Source of the DNA: Microbacterium gallinarum
Lineage (GTDB): Bacteria > Actinomycetota > Actinomycetes > Actinomycetales > Microbacteriaceae
DNA length: 64,000 bases
NCBI RefSeq assembly: GCF_014837165.1
Contig: NZ_JACSPM010000003.1
Location: forward strand, 248,001-312,000
Reading direction: 5' to 3'
The position numbers were made by a program, and so were the translations under genes. This document shows positions 1 through 8,696 of this stretch, one piece after another; the first letter of the stretch is position 1; each line of letters starts with the position of its first letter. The notes beneath the pieces are model-generated. The model was not told the origin of the DNA, did no database searches, and saw only the letters and a list, made by a program, of their open reading frames with translations.

Positions 1-283
1 CGAAGTCGATCCACTTCTCCGAGACGTTCGCCGCCGACAGCGTGCGGCCGTTCTTCACGATCGCGGGGAACGCGACGCCGAGGGGAATGGACTCGCCCGT
101 CACGCCGAGGGTCGAGAGCACTTCGGTGACGGCATCGAGCACGTCCTGGGGCTCGGCCCCCTCGGGGGTCGCGACCTTGATGCGGTCGCTGATGAGCTGT
201 CCGCGCTCGAGGTCGACCAGTCCTGCCTTGATCCCGGTGCCGCCGATGTCCACGCCGACAGCGCGAGTCGCCTGAGAAGCCAT
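1..283 (-). CDS. ppgK: Polyphosphate glucokinase, C-terminal part cut by window edge
   Basis: ROK-family sugar kinase that phosphorylates glucose at C6 using inorganic polyphosphate or ATP, in the cytoplasm. Only the first 94 codons are present. The N-terminal phosphate-binding loop VGVDIGGTGIKAG (about residues 9-21) is clear, followed by the LVDLERGQL strand and a segment with AFPAIVKNG. The sugar-binding and zinc-type ROK motifs lie outside the window. The ATG is preceded by TAGGGT and a 6-nt gap with no Shine-Dalgarno, so the mRNA is probably leaderless. ppgK sits close to the primary sigma factor gene in several actinobacteria; here rpoD lies 15 kb away. A glucokinase specific for ATP alone cannot be excluded from the N-terminus. 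Confidence 0.85.
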   Translation of the reverse strand, partial: MASQATRAVGVDIGGTGIKAGLVDLERGQLISDRIKVATPEGAEPQDVLDAVTEVLSTLGVTGESIPLGVAFPAIVKNGRTLSAANVSEKWIDF

Positions 284-289
284 ACCCTC

Positions 290-295
290 ACCCTA
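290..295 (-). promoter_or_regulatory. -10 box for leaderless ppgK
   Basis: On the minus strand TAGGGT lies 6 nt before the ATG, which puts the transcription start at or beside the start codon. No convincing -35 hexamer is seen. Confidence 0.5.
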
Positions 296-333
296 TCCAG
301 CCCCGGCGCGCGCGGGTGCGAGGCGGCGGTCAG

Positions 334-339
334 TAGGAT
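334..339 (+). promoter_or_regulatory. Possible -10 box upstream of the small ORF at 385
   Basis: TAGGAT fits the TANNNT pattern and leaves a leader of about 40 nt that carries a clear CAGGAG Shine-Dalgarno before the ATG at 385. There is no good -35, so this is a weak call. Confidence 0.3.
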
Positions 340-384
340 CGTGCGGAGGGCCGCCTCGACCGATCGGAATCCCAGGAGCGCACC

Positions 385-612
385 ATGACGAGTGACAGCG
401 AGAAGTACTGGTACAACCTCAAGACGGGCGAGGTCGAGAAGGGCTTCGAGTCCCCGGCCCCCGACCGCGCCGGGCCGTTCGACACCGCCGAGGAGGCCGC
501 TCAGGCGCCCGAGGTCATCCGCAGGCGCTCGCGCGCGTGGGCCGAGGAAGAGGCCCGGGAGGACTCCTGGGGTGGCTCCGCGGCGTCCGGTGACGACCGC
601 GACGACCAGTAG
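385..612 (+). CDS. Small acidic SPOR-like protein, function unknown
   Basis: A 75-residue, highly charged protein of unknown role. It begins with a compact YWYNLKTGEVEKG segment (about residues 8-20) followed by GPFDTAEEAAQAPE. This resembles the short SPOR-like proteins (a tryptophan/tyrosine-rich strand, then a helix with an AEEA repeat) annotated in Microbacteriaceae. The C-terminal third is a run of Arg, Glu and Asp and is probably disordered. There is no signal peptide or membrane segment. A CAGGAG ribosome site stands 7 nt before the ATG. Its TAG stop forms the first bases of the putative glnA2 promoter, so it is probably transcribed separately from glnA2. The SPOR assignment is by resemblance only. 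Confidence 0.7.
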   Translation: MTSDSEKYWYNLKTGEVEKGFESPAPDRAGPFDTAEEAAQAPEVIRRRSRAWAEEEAREDSWGGSAASGDDRDDQ

Positions 613-615
613 TCT
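610..615 (+). promoter_or_regulatory. Putative glnA2 -10 box
   Basis: TAGTCT overlaps the TAG stop of the preceding ORF and gives a leader of roughly 30 nt that includes a GGAGAGG ribosome site. No GTNAC-N6-GAAAC GlnR-type site is visible here, unlike upstream of glnA1. Confidence 0.4.
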
Positions 616-650
616 GGCTACGGCCGCATCGGGCACCCGGAGAGGATGCG

Positions 651-1988
651 ATGGACAAGCAGCGTGACTTCGTTCTGAGGACGATCGAGGAGCGGGGCGT
701 GAAGTTCGTCCGGCTGTGGTTCACCGACGTCATCGGCACGCTCAAGTCGGTGGCGATCGCCCCGGCCGAGGTCGAGGGAGCCTTCGCCGAGGGCCTCGGG
801 TTCGACGGATCCGCCATCGAAGGTCTCACGCGCTCGTACGAGTCCGACCTGCTGGCGCACCCCGACCCCACGACCTTCCAGACCCTGCCGTGGCGGGGCG
901 AGATCGACCCGACGGCGCGCATGTTCTGCGACATCACGACGCCCGACGGGCAGCCGGCGGTCGCCGACCCGCGCCACGTGCTCAAGCGCACGCTCGCCAA
1001 GGCGGCCGACGCAGGCTTCACCTTCTACACCCACCCCGAGATCGAGTTCTACCTGCTCAAGTCGTCGTCGTTCGGCGCTGACGGACCTGAGCCCGTCGAC
1101 TCGGCCGGCTACTTCGACAATGTGCCCGGCGGCACCGCACACGACTTCCGTCGCCGGTCCGTCCGCATGCTCGAAGACCTCGGCATCTCGGTGGAGTTCA
1201 GCCACCACGAGGGCGGTCCCGGTCAGAACGAGATCGACCTGCGCTACGCCGACGCCCTCGCGACGGCCGACAACATCATGACGTTCCGCACGGTGATCAA
1301 AGAGGTGGCGATCGAGCAGGGCGTCTACGCGACGTTCATGCCGAAGCCCCTCAGCGGCAAGCCGGGCAGCGGAATGCACACCCACATGTCGCTCTTCGAG
1401 GGCGACGTCAACGCCTTCTACGAAGAGGGCGCGCAGTACCAGCTGTCGAAGGTGGGCCGTCAGTTCATCGCGGGCCTGCTGCGCCACGCCAACGAGATCG
1501 CGGCGGTGACCAACCAGTTCGTCAACTCCTACAAGCGACTGTGGGGCGGCGACGAGGCTCCGAGCTTCATCTGCTGGGGTCACAACAACCGCTCCGCGCT
1601 GGTGCGCGTGCCGCTCTACAAGCCGAGCAAGGGCCAGTCGTCTCGCGTCGAGTACCGCGCGCTGGACTCCGCCGCCAACCCGTACCTCGCGTACGCGCTC
1701 ATGCTGGCGGCCGGCCTGAAGGGCATCGAAGAGGGCTACGAGCTCCCGCCCGAGGCGGAAGACAACGTGTGGTCGCTGACCGATGCCGAGCGCCGCGCGC
1801 TGGGCTACGCCCCGCTGCCTGCGAGCCTCGATCACGCCCTCGAGTACATGGAGGAGTCCGAGCTCGTCGCCGAGACCCTCGGCGAGCAGGTGTTCAACTA
1901 CGTGCTGCTCAACAAGCGCCGCGAGTGGCAGGAGTATCGCTCGCAGGTCACCCAGTTCGAGCTCAAGAGCAACCTCGAGATGCTCTGA
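651..1988 (+). CDS. glnA2: Glutamine synthetase type I (GlnA2-like)
   Basis: Glutamine synthetase family protein (glutamate + NH3 + ATP to glutamine). At 445 residues it is the shorter form typical of actinobacterial GlnA2. The N-terminal beta-grasp domain runs to about residue 110, with FDGSAIEG near residue 50. The catalytic domain follows, with GSGMHTHMS and the metal- and glutamate-binding blocks NEIDLRYADAL and NQFVNSYKRL. At the position of the adenylylation tyrosine the sequence reads EDNVWSLTDAER, with Trp where GlnA1 has Tyr, so GlnE should not modify this enzyme. It is followed by glnE after 14 bp, the glnA2-glnE order common in actinobacteria. In other actinobacteria GlnA2 is usually dispensable for nitrogen assimilation, and some paralogues act on other substrates; which applies here is open. 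Confidence 0.93.
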   Translation: MDKQRDFVLRTIEERGVKFVRLWFTDVIGTLKSVAIAPAEVEGAFAEGLGFDGSAIEGLTRSYESDLLAHPDPTTFQTLPWRGEIDPTARMFCDITTPDGQPAVADPRHVLKRTLAKAADAGFTFYTHPEIEFYLLKSSSFGADGPEPVDSAGYFDNVPGGTAHDFRRRSVRMLEDLGISVEFSHHEGGPGQNEIDLRYADALATADNIMTFRTVIKEVAIEQGVYATFMPKPLSGKPGSGMHTHMSLFEGDVNAFYEEGAQYQLSKVGRQFIAGLLRHANEIAAVTNQFVNSYKRLWGGDEAPSFICWGHNNRSALVRVPLYKPSKGQSSRVEYRALDSAANPYLAYALMLAAGLKGIEEGYELPPEAEDNVWSLTDAERRALGYAPLPASLDHALEYMEESELVAETLGEQVFNYVLLNKRREWQEYRSQVTQFELKSNLEML

Positions 1989-2002
1989 GCCGCCCCTGGC
2001 GC

Positions 2003-5000
2003 ATGTCCGCGAGCGAACGTTCCAGCTCTCTCACGCATCTCGCGCGCCTCGGCTTCACGAGTCTGAGCGACGCCGACGCCCTCCTCACGGAGGTCGAGGC
2101 GTCGACCGGCGTGCCTCGCAACGCCATGACGTCCGGCGCGCAGCTCGCGGCGGACGCCGATGAGGCGCTGAGCGCGCTGGCGCGCATCGCCCGGCGCGAT
2201 GCCGATGCCGTGCGGCGCCTGCACGCCGACGAACAGGGCTGGCGTGCGCTGTGGGCGCTGCTCGGCGCGTCCACGGGCTTCGCCGACTTCTTCCATCGCA
2301 ACCCGGCCGAGCTGTCGGAGCTTGCCGGCGCAGGCGTGACGCTTCCGTCATCCGTCGAGTTGCGCGACACCCTCCTCGACGCGGTCAGCGCCGAGGACGG
2401 GTTCGCCGCAGACGGGGGAGAGGCAGCCTGGGTCGCCCTCCGCGTCCGCTACCGGCGCATGCTCGCCCGCATCGCCGCGTTCGACCTCTTGAGCGCGTCT
2501 CCGGTGGATCATGTACCGTCGGTGGCGGCACGATTGGCGGATGCCGCGGCCGCGGCCCTGGAGGCATCCCTCGCGGTTGCGCGCACCCGCGTCTCGGGTG
2601 GCGCAGCAGGCGCCGGGCTGTTCCCCCGCGATCAGGTCGCGCGTGCGAAGCTCGCGATCATCGGCATGGGCAAGGCGGGCGCGCGCGAGCTCAACTACGT
2701 CAGCGACGTCGACGTCATCTTCGTCGCCGGGACGGACGAGGGCGCGGCGGAAGAGCTGAGCGAGAGCCGCGTGGTCGACATCGCCACGCGCCTCGCTGTG
2801 CAGACGATGCGGGGCATCTCGGGCATCGAGATCGAGCCGCCGCTGTGGGAGGTCGACGCCAACCTGCGCCCCGAGGGCAAGCAGGGGGCGCTCGTGCGCA
2901 CGCTCGACTCCCATCTGGCGTACTACGAGCGCTGGGCGAAGAGCTGGGAGTTCCAGGCGCTGCTGAAGGCGCGCGCGATCGCCGGCGACCTTACGCTCGG
3001 CGAGGCATACGTCGCGGCCGTGCAGCCGAAGGTGTGGACGAGCGCCGCGCGCGAGAGTTTCGTCGACAGCGTGCAGCGGATGCGCGAACGGGTGACCGAG
3101 CACATCCCGGCGGCGGAGGTGGCGCACCAGATCAAGCTCGGTCCGGGCGGCATCCGCGACATCGAGTTCACCGTGCAGCTGCTGCAACTCGTGCACGGGC
3201 TCTCCGACGACCGGATCCGCCAGCGCGGCACGCTCGAGGCCCTGGACGCGCTCGTCGCCGAAGGCTACATCGGGCGGAACGAGGCATCCGCCTTCGCGCG
3301 CGACTACCGTGTGCTGCGCCTGCTCGAGCACCGCGTGCAGCTGCGCAATCTGCGGCGCACGCACCTGATGCCGTCACGGCCCGAGGAGCTGCGGGTGCTC
3401 GCTCGCGCGACCGGCCTCGCCGAGACGGGCGACGGCGTGTGGGAGCTGTGGGAGTCGGTGAAGCGCGAGGTGCGCGACATCCACGTCCGTCTCTTCTATC
3501 GCCCTCTGCTGTCTGCCGTCGCCGCCCTGCCGGCCGAGGAACGGGCGCTGTCGGCCGAGCAGGCGCACGACCGTCTCGCGGCGATCGGCTTCGCCGACCC
3601 GGCGGGGGCACTGCGGCACATCGCCGCACTGACGAGCGGGCTGCGGCGAAAGGCGGCGATCCAGCGCCACCTGATGCCCGTGATGATCCGCTGGTTCGCC
3701 GAGGGCGTCGATCCCGACTACGGTCTGCTCGCGTTCCGCCGGCTGAGCGAGCGGCTGGGCGACACGCCCTGGTTCCTGCGGATGCTGCGCGACTCGTCCG
3801 CCGCCGCCGAGAGCCTGACGCGCGTGCTGTCGGGGTCGCGGTACATCGGCGAGCTCATGGAGTGGATCCCCGAGTCGGCCGCCTGGCTCGATGACGATGA
3901 GCTGCTGCGCCCGCGGACGGGCATCGCGCTCCAGCAGGAGGCCCGTGCGATCCAGGCGCGCCACGGGTCGCTCGAGGACGCGATGCGATCCGTGCGCGCG
4001 CTTCGCCGCAGGGAGCTGCTGCGCACCGCCATGGCGGCCGTCATCGGCACCATCACGATCGAAGAGGTCGCCGACGCGCTCACCACGATCACCGATGTGA
4101 CGATCCAGGCGACGCTGCGTGCGGTCCGCCCGACGATCGTCCCGCCTGAGGACGCCGACCTCGACTTCTCGGTCATCGGCATGGGGCGCTTCGGCGGGCG
4201 CGAACTGGGCTTCGGCTCGGATGCCGACGTGATGTACGTGTATCGCGCGAACAGCGTCGACCCGCAGCGGGCGCACGAGCTCGCAGTGAAGCTGGTGGCG
4301 GCGCTGCGGACGCACTCCGAAGACCACCGGGTGCCGCTCGACCTCGACGCCGATCTTCGCCCCGAAGGGCGCAACGGGCCCATCGCGCGCTCGCTCGACG
4401 CCTATGCGGAGTACTACCGGCGGTGGTCGCTGTCGTGGGAGGCGCAGGCGCTCCTGCGGGCGCGCGGGGTGGCGGGCAGTGTCAAGCTCATCGGGTCCTT
4501 CATGGAGCTCGCCGACCAGGTGCGGTATCCCGCGACGGTCGATCAGCAGGGTCTGCGCGAGATCAAGCGCATCAAGGCGCGCGTCGAGAGCGAACGTCTG
4601 CCGCAGGGCGCCGACCCCGCCCGGCATCTGAAGCTCGGGCCCGGCTCGCTCAGCGACGTGGAGTGGCTGGTGCAGCTGCTGCAGCTCGAACACGCCCACG
4701 AGGTCGAGGGGATGCGGACGACGTCGACACTGGTCGCCCTGAAGGCCGCGCAGCAGGCAGGCGTCATCGCGGCGGTGCCGGCGGCGCGCCTGACCGACGC
4801 CTGGCGGCTGGCGAGCCGCCTGCGTTCGGCCAACACGCTGCTCTCCGCCCAGACGAGCGACATCCTGCCCGTGGATCGCAAGCGCCTCGACGGCATCGGT
4901 CGCCTGCTGGGCTACCCGCCGCGTTCGGCCACGCAGGTGGAGGAGGACTACCTCGGCACCACCCGCCGGGCGCGACGCGTGTTCGAGAAGCTCTTCTACG

Positions 5001-5005
5001 GCTGA
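2003..5005 (+). CDS. glnE: Bifunctional glutamine synthetase adenylyltransferase/deadenylylase
   Basis: GlnE covalently switches glutamine synthetase off (AMP transfer to a tyrosine) and on again. This 1000-residue protein has two homologous nucleotidyltransferase halves. The first carries GMGKAGARELNYVSDVDVIF (about residues 221-240, deadenylylase) and the second GMGRFGGRELGFGSDADVMY (about 724-743, adenylyltransferase); both keep the Gly-rich stretch and the D-x-D metal pair. Each half ends in the helical block with KLGPGGIRDIEF or KLGPGSLSDVEW. The ATG at 2003 gives the usual family length; the reading frame extends upstream but only into glnA2. Its substrate is most likely GlnA1 (5903-7327), which has the target tyrosine, rather than the adjacent GlnA2. 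The 3' end overlaps the convergent gene by 10 bp. Confidence 0.95.
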   Translation: MSASERSSSLTHLARLGFTSLSDADALLTEVEASTGVPRNAMTSGAQLAADADEALSALARIARRDADAVRRLHADEQGWRALWALLGASTGFADFFHRNPAELSELAGAGVTLPSSVELRDTLLDAVSAEDGFAADGGEAAWVALRVRYRRMLARIAAFDLLSASPVDHVPSVAARLADAAAAALEASLAVARTRVSGGAAGAGLFPRDQVARAKLAIIGMGKAGARELNYVSDVDVIFVAGTDEGAAEELSESRVVDIATRLAVQTMRGISGIEIEPPLWEVDANLRPEGKQGALVRTLDSHLAYYERWAKSWEFQALLKARAIAGDLTLGEAYVAAVQPKVWTSAARESFVDSVQRMRERVTEHIPAAEVAHQIKLGPGGIRDIEFTVQLLQLVHGLSDDRIRQRGTLEALDALVAEGYIGRNEASAFARDYRVLRLLEHRVQLRNLRRTHLMPSRPEELRVLARATGLAETGDGVWELWESVKREVRDIHVRLFYRPLLSAVAALPAEERALSAEQAHDRLAAIGFADPAGALRHIAALTSGLRRKAAIQRHLMPVMIRWFAEGVDPDYGLLAFRRLSERLGDTPWFLRMLRDSSAAAESLTRVLSGSRYIGELMEWIPESAAWLDDDELLRPRTGIALQQEARAIQARHGSLEDAMRSVRALRRRELLRTAMAAVIGTITIEEVADALTTITDVTIQATLRAVRPTIVPPEDADLDFSVIGMGRFGGRELGFGSDADVMYVYRANSVDPQRAHELAVKLVAALRTHSEDHRVPLDLDADLRPEGRNGPIARSLDAYAEYYRRWSLSWEAQALLRARGVAGSVKLIGSFMELADQVRYPATVDQQGLREIKRIKARVESERLPQGADPARHLKLGPGSLSDVEWLVQLLQLEHAHEVEGMRTTSTLVALKAAQQAGVIAAVPAARLTDAWRLASRLRSANTLLSAQTSDILPVDRKRLDGIGRLLGYPPRSATQVEEDYLGTTRRARRVFEKLFYG

Positions 5006-5748
5006 GCCGGGCAGAGGGTGATGCCCCCGATGCTGTCGCCGTCGAGCGGTGCGCCGTTGAGCGCGGCCACCACGCGCACCGCGCGGTCCCAGTAGCGCGC
5101 GTAGTGCTGCGGATCGGCGTTGACCTGCGTGCGATGCGCGACGAGCGTCGGCTCGAGCCCGGCGCGGTCGGGTACCCGCGCGAGCATCGCCCGATAGAAG
5201 ATCGTCGCCGCGCTGTAGGGGTCCAGCCGCGCCTCGCGCGACCCCCAGCCGTCCTGCTGCTGGAACAGCCCGATGGAGGTCGTGCGCGAGCCGTCGGGGT
5301 TGGTGACGCCGTTCGTCTCCCAGTCGCCGTAGTCGATGTTGCGCAGCGACGACTCGCCCATCGCAGTCATCACGGCGATCGTCTGATCGCGCTCGTCGAG
5401 CCCGAGGTCGCGGCCGGCGGTGAGGATCGTGCAGGCGTTCGCTAGCCGCTCGTTGCCGTAGCCGGCGACGCCGGGCATGGCGGGGAGGATGAACCGCGGG
5501 GCCGGTGCGGCCTCGGGTTCGTCGATGGGGGTGGACAGCGCGTGCGCGACCAGAGCGCCCGCCACCGCGACGCCGGCGATGACGGTCACGATCGTCACCG
5601 CCACCGACGCGGCGACGATGCCGAGGACACGCGAGAAGCGTCCCGTCCTCGGACCGGATGCACGCCGATGCACGGCCTTCCGCCGCCGCGCCGGCTTCGA
5701 CACGCGCGCCGCAGCGCGTCGCTTCGTCGCAGCGGGTCGGGAGGACAT
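4996..5748 (-). CDS. Membrane-anchored lysozyme/transglycosylase-like protein
   Basis: A 250-residue protein with a strongly basic N-terminus (about residues 1-45, rich in Arg, Lys and Ala), then one hydrophobic segment (GIVAASVAVTIVTVIAGVAV, about 50-70), then an extracytoplasmic domain. That domain has AVMTAMGESSLRNIDYGD, SIGLFQQ, WG and DPYSAATIFYRAML, the pattern of the lysozyme-like domain found in many actinobacterial cell-wall proteins. The Glu in MGESSL is the likely catalytic acid. It probably cleaves or binds peptidoglycan, but substrate and activity are inferred. The ATG at 5748 is preferred to an upstream ATG at 5832, which adds only low-complexity residues. It lies between glnE and glnA1 with no obvious link to nitrogen metabolism. 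Confidence 0.75.
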   Translation of the reverse strand: MSSRPAATKRRAAARVSKPARRRKAVHRRASGPRTGRFSRVLGIVAASVAVTIVTVIAGVAVAGALVAHALSTPIDEPEAAPAPRFILPAMPGVAGYGNERLANACTILTAGRDLGLDERDQTIAVMTAMGESSLRNIDYGDWETNGVTNPDGSRTTSIGLFQQQDGWGSREARLDPYSAATIFYRAMLARVPDRAGLEPTLVAHRTQVNADPQHYARYWDRAVRVVAALNGAPLDGDSIGGITLCPAQP

Positions 5749-5841
5749 CGGTCGTTCGCTTTCGGTCAAGCGGAGGGCGGTCCGTTCAGCGTAGGGGCGG
5801 CGGCTGGGTGAACGCCACGGGGAGCCGAGCACGACACGCGG

Positions 5842-5872
5842 AACGGCCCCCGGCGTGGTGCCGGGGGCCGTT
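5842..5872 (-). terminator. Terminator of glnA1
   Basis: A perfect 13-bp stem (AACGGCCCCCGGC) with a 5-nt loop lies 30 bp beyond the glnA1 stop. T residues flank it on the plus side only, so on the minus strand it is the U-poor type common in actinobacteria. Confidence 0.75.
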
Positions 5873-5902
5873 TCGTGAGCGATGCTCGACTGCGGTTCGA
5901 AC

Positions 5903-7327
5903 TCAGACGCCGAAGTACAGCTCGTACTCGAACGGGTGAGGACGGGCCGCGAGCGGCTTGATCTCGTTCTCGAGCTTGTACTCGATCCACGTCTCGATCA
6001 GCTCGGGCGTGAACACGCCACCCGCGAGGAGGAACTCGTGGTCGGCCGCGAGGGCGTCGAGCGAGTCCTGCAGCGAGTTCGGCACCTGCGGGATGTTCTT
6101 GGCCTCCTCGGGCGGCAGCTCGTAGAGGTCCTTGTCGACGGGCTCGTGGGGCTCGATGCGGTTCTTGATGCCGTCGAGGCCGGCCATGAGCTGTGCGGCG
6201 AAGGCGAGGTAGGGGTTGCCCGAGGCGTCGGGGGCGCGGAACTCGATGCGCTTGGCCTTGGGGTTGGAGCCCGTGATCGGGATGCGGATGGCCGCCGAGC
6301 GGTTGCCCGCCGAGTAGACCAGGTTGACCGGGGCCTCGTAGCCCTTGACGAGGCGGTGGTAGCTGTTGAGGGTCGGGTTGGTGAACGCGAGCACCGAGGG
6401 CGCGTGCGCGAGGATGCCGCCGATGTACCAGCGCGCGATGTCGGACAGGCCGCCGTAGCCCTTCTCGTCGTAGAAGAGCGGCTCGCTGCCGTTCCACAGC
6501 GACTGGTGCGTGTGCATGCCCGAGCCGTTGTCGCCGAAGAGAGGCTTCGGCATGAACGTCGCGACCTTGCCCCACTCGAGGGCGGTGTTCTTGACGATGT
6601 ACTTGAACTTGAGGATGTCGTCCGCCGCGTGCACCATCGTGTCGAAGCGGTAGTTGATCTCGGCCTGGCCGCCGGTGCCCACCTCGTGGTGCGCCCGCTC
6701 GAGGTGAAGACCCGCCTCGATGAGCTTGAGGCTGATGTCGTCGCGCAGGTCGGCCTGCTTGTCGACGGGGGAGACGGGGAAGTAGCCGCCCTTGAACGGG
6801 GTCTTGTTGGCGAGGTTGCCGCCCTCTTCGACGCGGCCTGTGTTCCATGCGCCCTCTTCGGAGTCGACCGAGTAGAAGCTGGAGTTCTGCTTCACTTCGT
6901 AGCGCACGTCGTCGAAGATGTAGAACTCGGCCTCAGGGGCGAAGAACGCGGTGTCCGCGATGCCCGTCGACGCGAGGTACTTCTCGGCCTTCTTCGCAAC
7001 CTGGCGCGGGTCCTTGCTGTAGATCTCGCCGTTGCGCGGGTTGTAGATGTCGAAGATCATGATCAGCGTCTTCGCCTCGCGGAACGGGTCGAGGTACGCC
7101 GTCGAGACATCCGGGATCAGCTGCATGTCGGACTCGTGGATGTTCGCGAAGCCGCGGATCGACGAGCCGTCGAAGAGCTGGCCGACCGTGAAGAACTCCT
7201 CGTCGACGGTCGACGCCGGGATGTTGAAGTGCTGCTGCACACCAGGAAGATCCGTGAATCGGATGTCGAGGAACTTGACGTCCTCGTCCTTGATGAACTT
7301 GAGCACCTCGGATGAATCTTTGAACAT
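5903..7327 (-). CDS. glnA: Glutamine synthetase type I (GlnA1), main ammonium-assimilating enzyme
   Basis: Dodecameric GSI-beta enzyme making glutamine from glutamate, ammonium and ATP. The 474-residue length is typical of the adenylylated class. Visible blocks are FDGSSIRGF near residue 50, the GSGMHTHQS loop, the [17 protein letters not shown] block, NRSAAIRIP, and the adenylylation loop [13 protein letters not shown] with Tyr at about residue 402. This tyrosine is the expected GlnE target. The ATG at 7327 ([17 protein letters not shown]) matches the family start; 31 more in-frame codons upstream are not needed. The promoter region holds three GlnR-type half-sites at 11-bp spacing, so transcription is probably activated under nitrogen limitation. 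It is transcribed alone and ends in a strong hairpin. Confidence 0.97.
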   Translation of the reverse strand: MFKDSSEVLKFIKDEDVKFLDIRFTDLPGVQQHFNIPASTVDEEFFTVGQLFDGSSIRGFANIHESDMQLIPDVSTAYLDPFREAKTLIMIFDIYNPRNGEIYSKDPRQVAKKAEKYLASTGIADTAFFAPEAEFYIFDDVRYEVKQNSSFYSVDSEEGAWNTGRVEEGGNLANKTPFKGGYFPVSPVDKQADLRDDISLKLIEAGLHLERAHHEVGTGGQAEINYRFDTMVHAADDILKFKYIVKNTALEWGKVATFMPKPLFGDNGSGMHTHQSLWNGSEPLFYDEKGYGGLSDIARWYIGGILAHAPSVLAFTNPTLNSYHRLVKGYEAPVNLVYSAGNRSAAIRIPITGSNPKAKRIEFRAPDASGNPYLAFAAQLMAGLDGIKNRIEPHEPVDKDLYELPPEEAKNIPQVPNSLQDSLDALAADHEFLLAGGVFTPELIETWIEYKLENEIKPLAARPHPFEYELYFGV

Positions 7328-7399
7328 GAAGGCTCCAGTGATAGGGCATCGGGAAGTGCCGCACGCGTGCGCGCTTGTCAGGAACGGTACCCGGAGGGG

Positions 7400-7437
7400 A
7401 TTGCCCGGCAGTGACACCATTGTTTCCAGGATGTTAC
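7400..7437 (-). promoter_or_regulatory. GlnR-type binding site of glnA1
   Basis: Read on the minus strand: GTAAC (7437-7433), 6 nt, GAAAC (7426-7422), 6 nt, GTCAC (7415-7411), 6 nt, then a degenerate GCAAT (7404-7400). This matches the alternating GTNAC-N6-GAAAC boxes of the OmpR-type nitrogen regulator GlnR described in Streptomyces. Three of four boxes are perfect. The start codon is about 75 bp further on, as expected for an activator site. Confidence 0.7.
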
Positions 7438-7448
7438 GGGCCCCTGGG

Positions 7449-7454
7449 TACGCT
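7449..7454 (+). promoter_or_regulatory. -10 box for leaderless RDD gene
   Basis: TACGCT stands 6 nt before the GTG at 7461, with no ribosome site between. It lies just outside the divergent GlnR site of glnA1. Confidence 0.45.
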
Positions 7455-7460
7455 TGACCA

Positions 7461-7853
7461 GTGACAGAACAGGCCCACGACTACCCCGGGGAACGACTCG
7501 GGCTGCCCCGTGAAGGAAGCGGATCGATCGCGCGGCTCGGCCGGCGCGTCGGCGCGCTCTTCGTCGATTACGGGGCCGCGTACCTGATCTCCGGCTTCTT
7601 CGGGTGGGACCCGCTTGCGATCCTGGCGATCTTCGCCGCGATCCAGATCGTGTTCATCCCCACGCTGCAGGGCAGCCCCGGCCACCGCATCTTCGGTCTG
7701 CGACTCGCGCGGCTCGACGGGGCATGGACCGGCCTGTGGCGGCCCGTGGTGCGCACGCTGCTGCTGATCGTGGTCGTGCCCGCGGTGATCTGGGACGCCG
7801 ACCAGCGCGGACTGCACGACAAGGCCGCAGGAACGATCCTCCTGCGCGCCTGA
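7461..7853 (+). CDS. RDD family membrane protein
   Basis: A 130-residue integral membrane protein. It has the RDD family features: [14 protein letters not shown] (about residues 25-38, the Arg and Asp of the family name), two hydrophobic helices near 36-48 and 52-68, the [12 protein letters not shown] block, a third helix [16 protein letters not shown] (about 95-110) and the terminal [12 protein letters not shown] motif. Function is unknown; some RDD proteins have been linked to ion exchange. The gene starts with GTG, divergent from glnA1, and a neighbouring RDD-DUF4191 pair is a common arrangement in actinobacteria. Convergent with DUF4191 after 7 bp. Confidence 0.88.
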   Translation: MTEQAHDYPGERLGLPREGSGSIARLGRRVGALFVDYGAAYLISGFFGWDPLAILAIFAAIQIVFIPTLQGSPGHRIFGLRLARLDGAWTGLWRPVVRTLLLIVVVPAVIWDADQRGLHDKAAGTILLRA

Positions 7854-7860
7854 CGCGCGA

Positions 7861-8571
7861 TCAGCGCGGGCGCGGGGCGCGCACCTTGGTCGGGTCGATG
7901 CCCTTCGGGATCGGCAGCGAGGTGAGCGTCTGAGACACCGAGTCGATGCGCTTGATGACCGCGGCCATCGTCGCGCGATCGACCTTCGTGGGCAGGGCCT
8001 TGATCGTCGCGGCGAGCTTCGAGATGGGCACGTCGCCTTCGCCGTGGCCGACATAGAGCACGGTAACCGGCACGCCCGACGCGACGCGCTGAACCTTCGA
8101 GCGCTCGTCGTTGACGAGGCGGGTGAGGCGACCGCGCGCGCCCTCGCCGACGATGACGACGCCACCGCGGCCGACGGCGCGGTAGACCGCCTCCTGGGTC
8201 TTGGGGTTGACGCCCACCGGCATGTCGGCCGCCTGCCACTTGCGGCCGAGCGACGTCGACAGCACGTGGCCGGCGGCTCCGGGCATCCCGTCGATCTTCT
8301 TGAACATCGCCCGAGTCGACAGGCGCGTCATGAGCATGAGGGAGCCGAGGATGCCGAGCATGAGGCCGGTGATGCCCCACAGGATGATGCTCCAGATCGC
8401 GACGGGCGGGATCAGGAAGCCCACGCCTACGCCGGCGGCGATGCCGAGCAGGACGATGCCCACGAGGAGCCACGGCAGCCAGGAGTACGCCTGCTGCGTG
8501 AACGTGTAGAGGGAGCGGATCTGCGAGAAGAAACCGGGGCGCTTCTCGGGAGCGGAACTGCGGGCGGCCAT
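7861..8571 (-). CDS. DUF4191 family membrane protein
   Basis: A 236-residue protein of unknown function with two adjacent membrane helices (about residues 33-55, LPWLLVGIVLLGIAAGVGVG, and 58-80), followed by a cytoplasmic domain. That domain contains GRKWQAADMPVGVNPKTQ, YRAVGRGGVVIVGEG and RVASGVPVTVLYVGHGEGDV, the conserved blocks of DUF4191. In many actinobacteria this family sits beside lipA/lipB or the 2-oxo-acid dehydrogenase genes; here it is near sucB-lpdA. The ATG at 8571 follows TAGGCT by 7 nt with no Shine-Dalgarno, so a leaderless mRNA is likely. Upstream in-frame codons give only low-complexity sequence and are rejected. Confidence 0.88.
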   Translation of the reverse strand: MAARSSAPEKRPGFFSQIRSLYTFTQQAYSWLPWLLVGIVLLGIAAGVGVGFLIPPVAIWSIILWGITGLMLGILGSLMLMTRLSTRAMFKKIDGMPGAAGHVLSTSLGRKWQAADMPVGVNPKTQEAVYRAVGRGGVVIVGEGARGRLTRLVNDERSKVQRVASGVPVTVLYVGHGEGDVPISKLAATIKALPTKVDRATMAAVIKRIDSVSQTLTSLPIPKGIDPTKVRAPRPR

Positions 8572-8578
8572 GGGGTCC

Positions 8579-8584
8579 AGCCTA
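8579..8584 (-). promoter_or_regulatory. -10 box for leaderless DUF4191 gene
   Basis: On the minus strand TAGGCT stands 7 nt before the ATG at 8571. Confidence 0.45.
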
Positions 8585-8696
8585 CCTTTTCGCGCGGGCG
8601 GACTGCGGCTCCTCCCCATGTCTTCCCGACCGGCGATCGTCCACAGGCGGGGATGAGCCCTCGCGGCGACCGTGAGCGCAGCGCCACGCTGGCGAG

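Noticed and set aside
5842..5872. Hairpin near 5850 as a riboswitch or regulatory RNA
   Set aside because: A simple perfect stem just after a stop codon is better explained as the glnA1 terminator.
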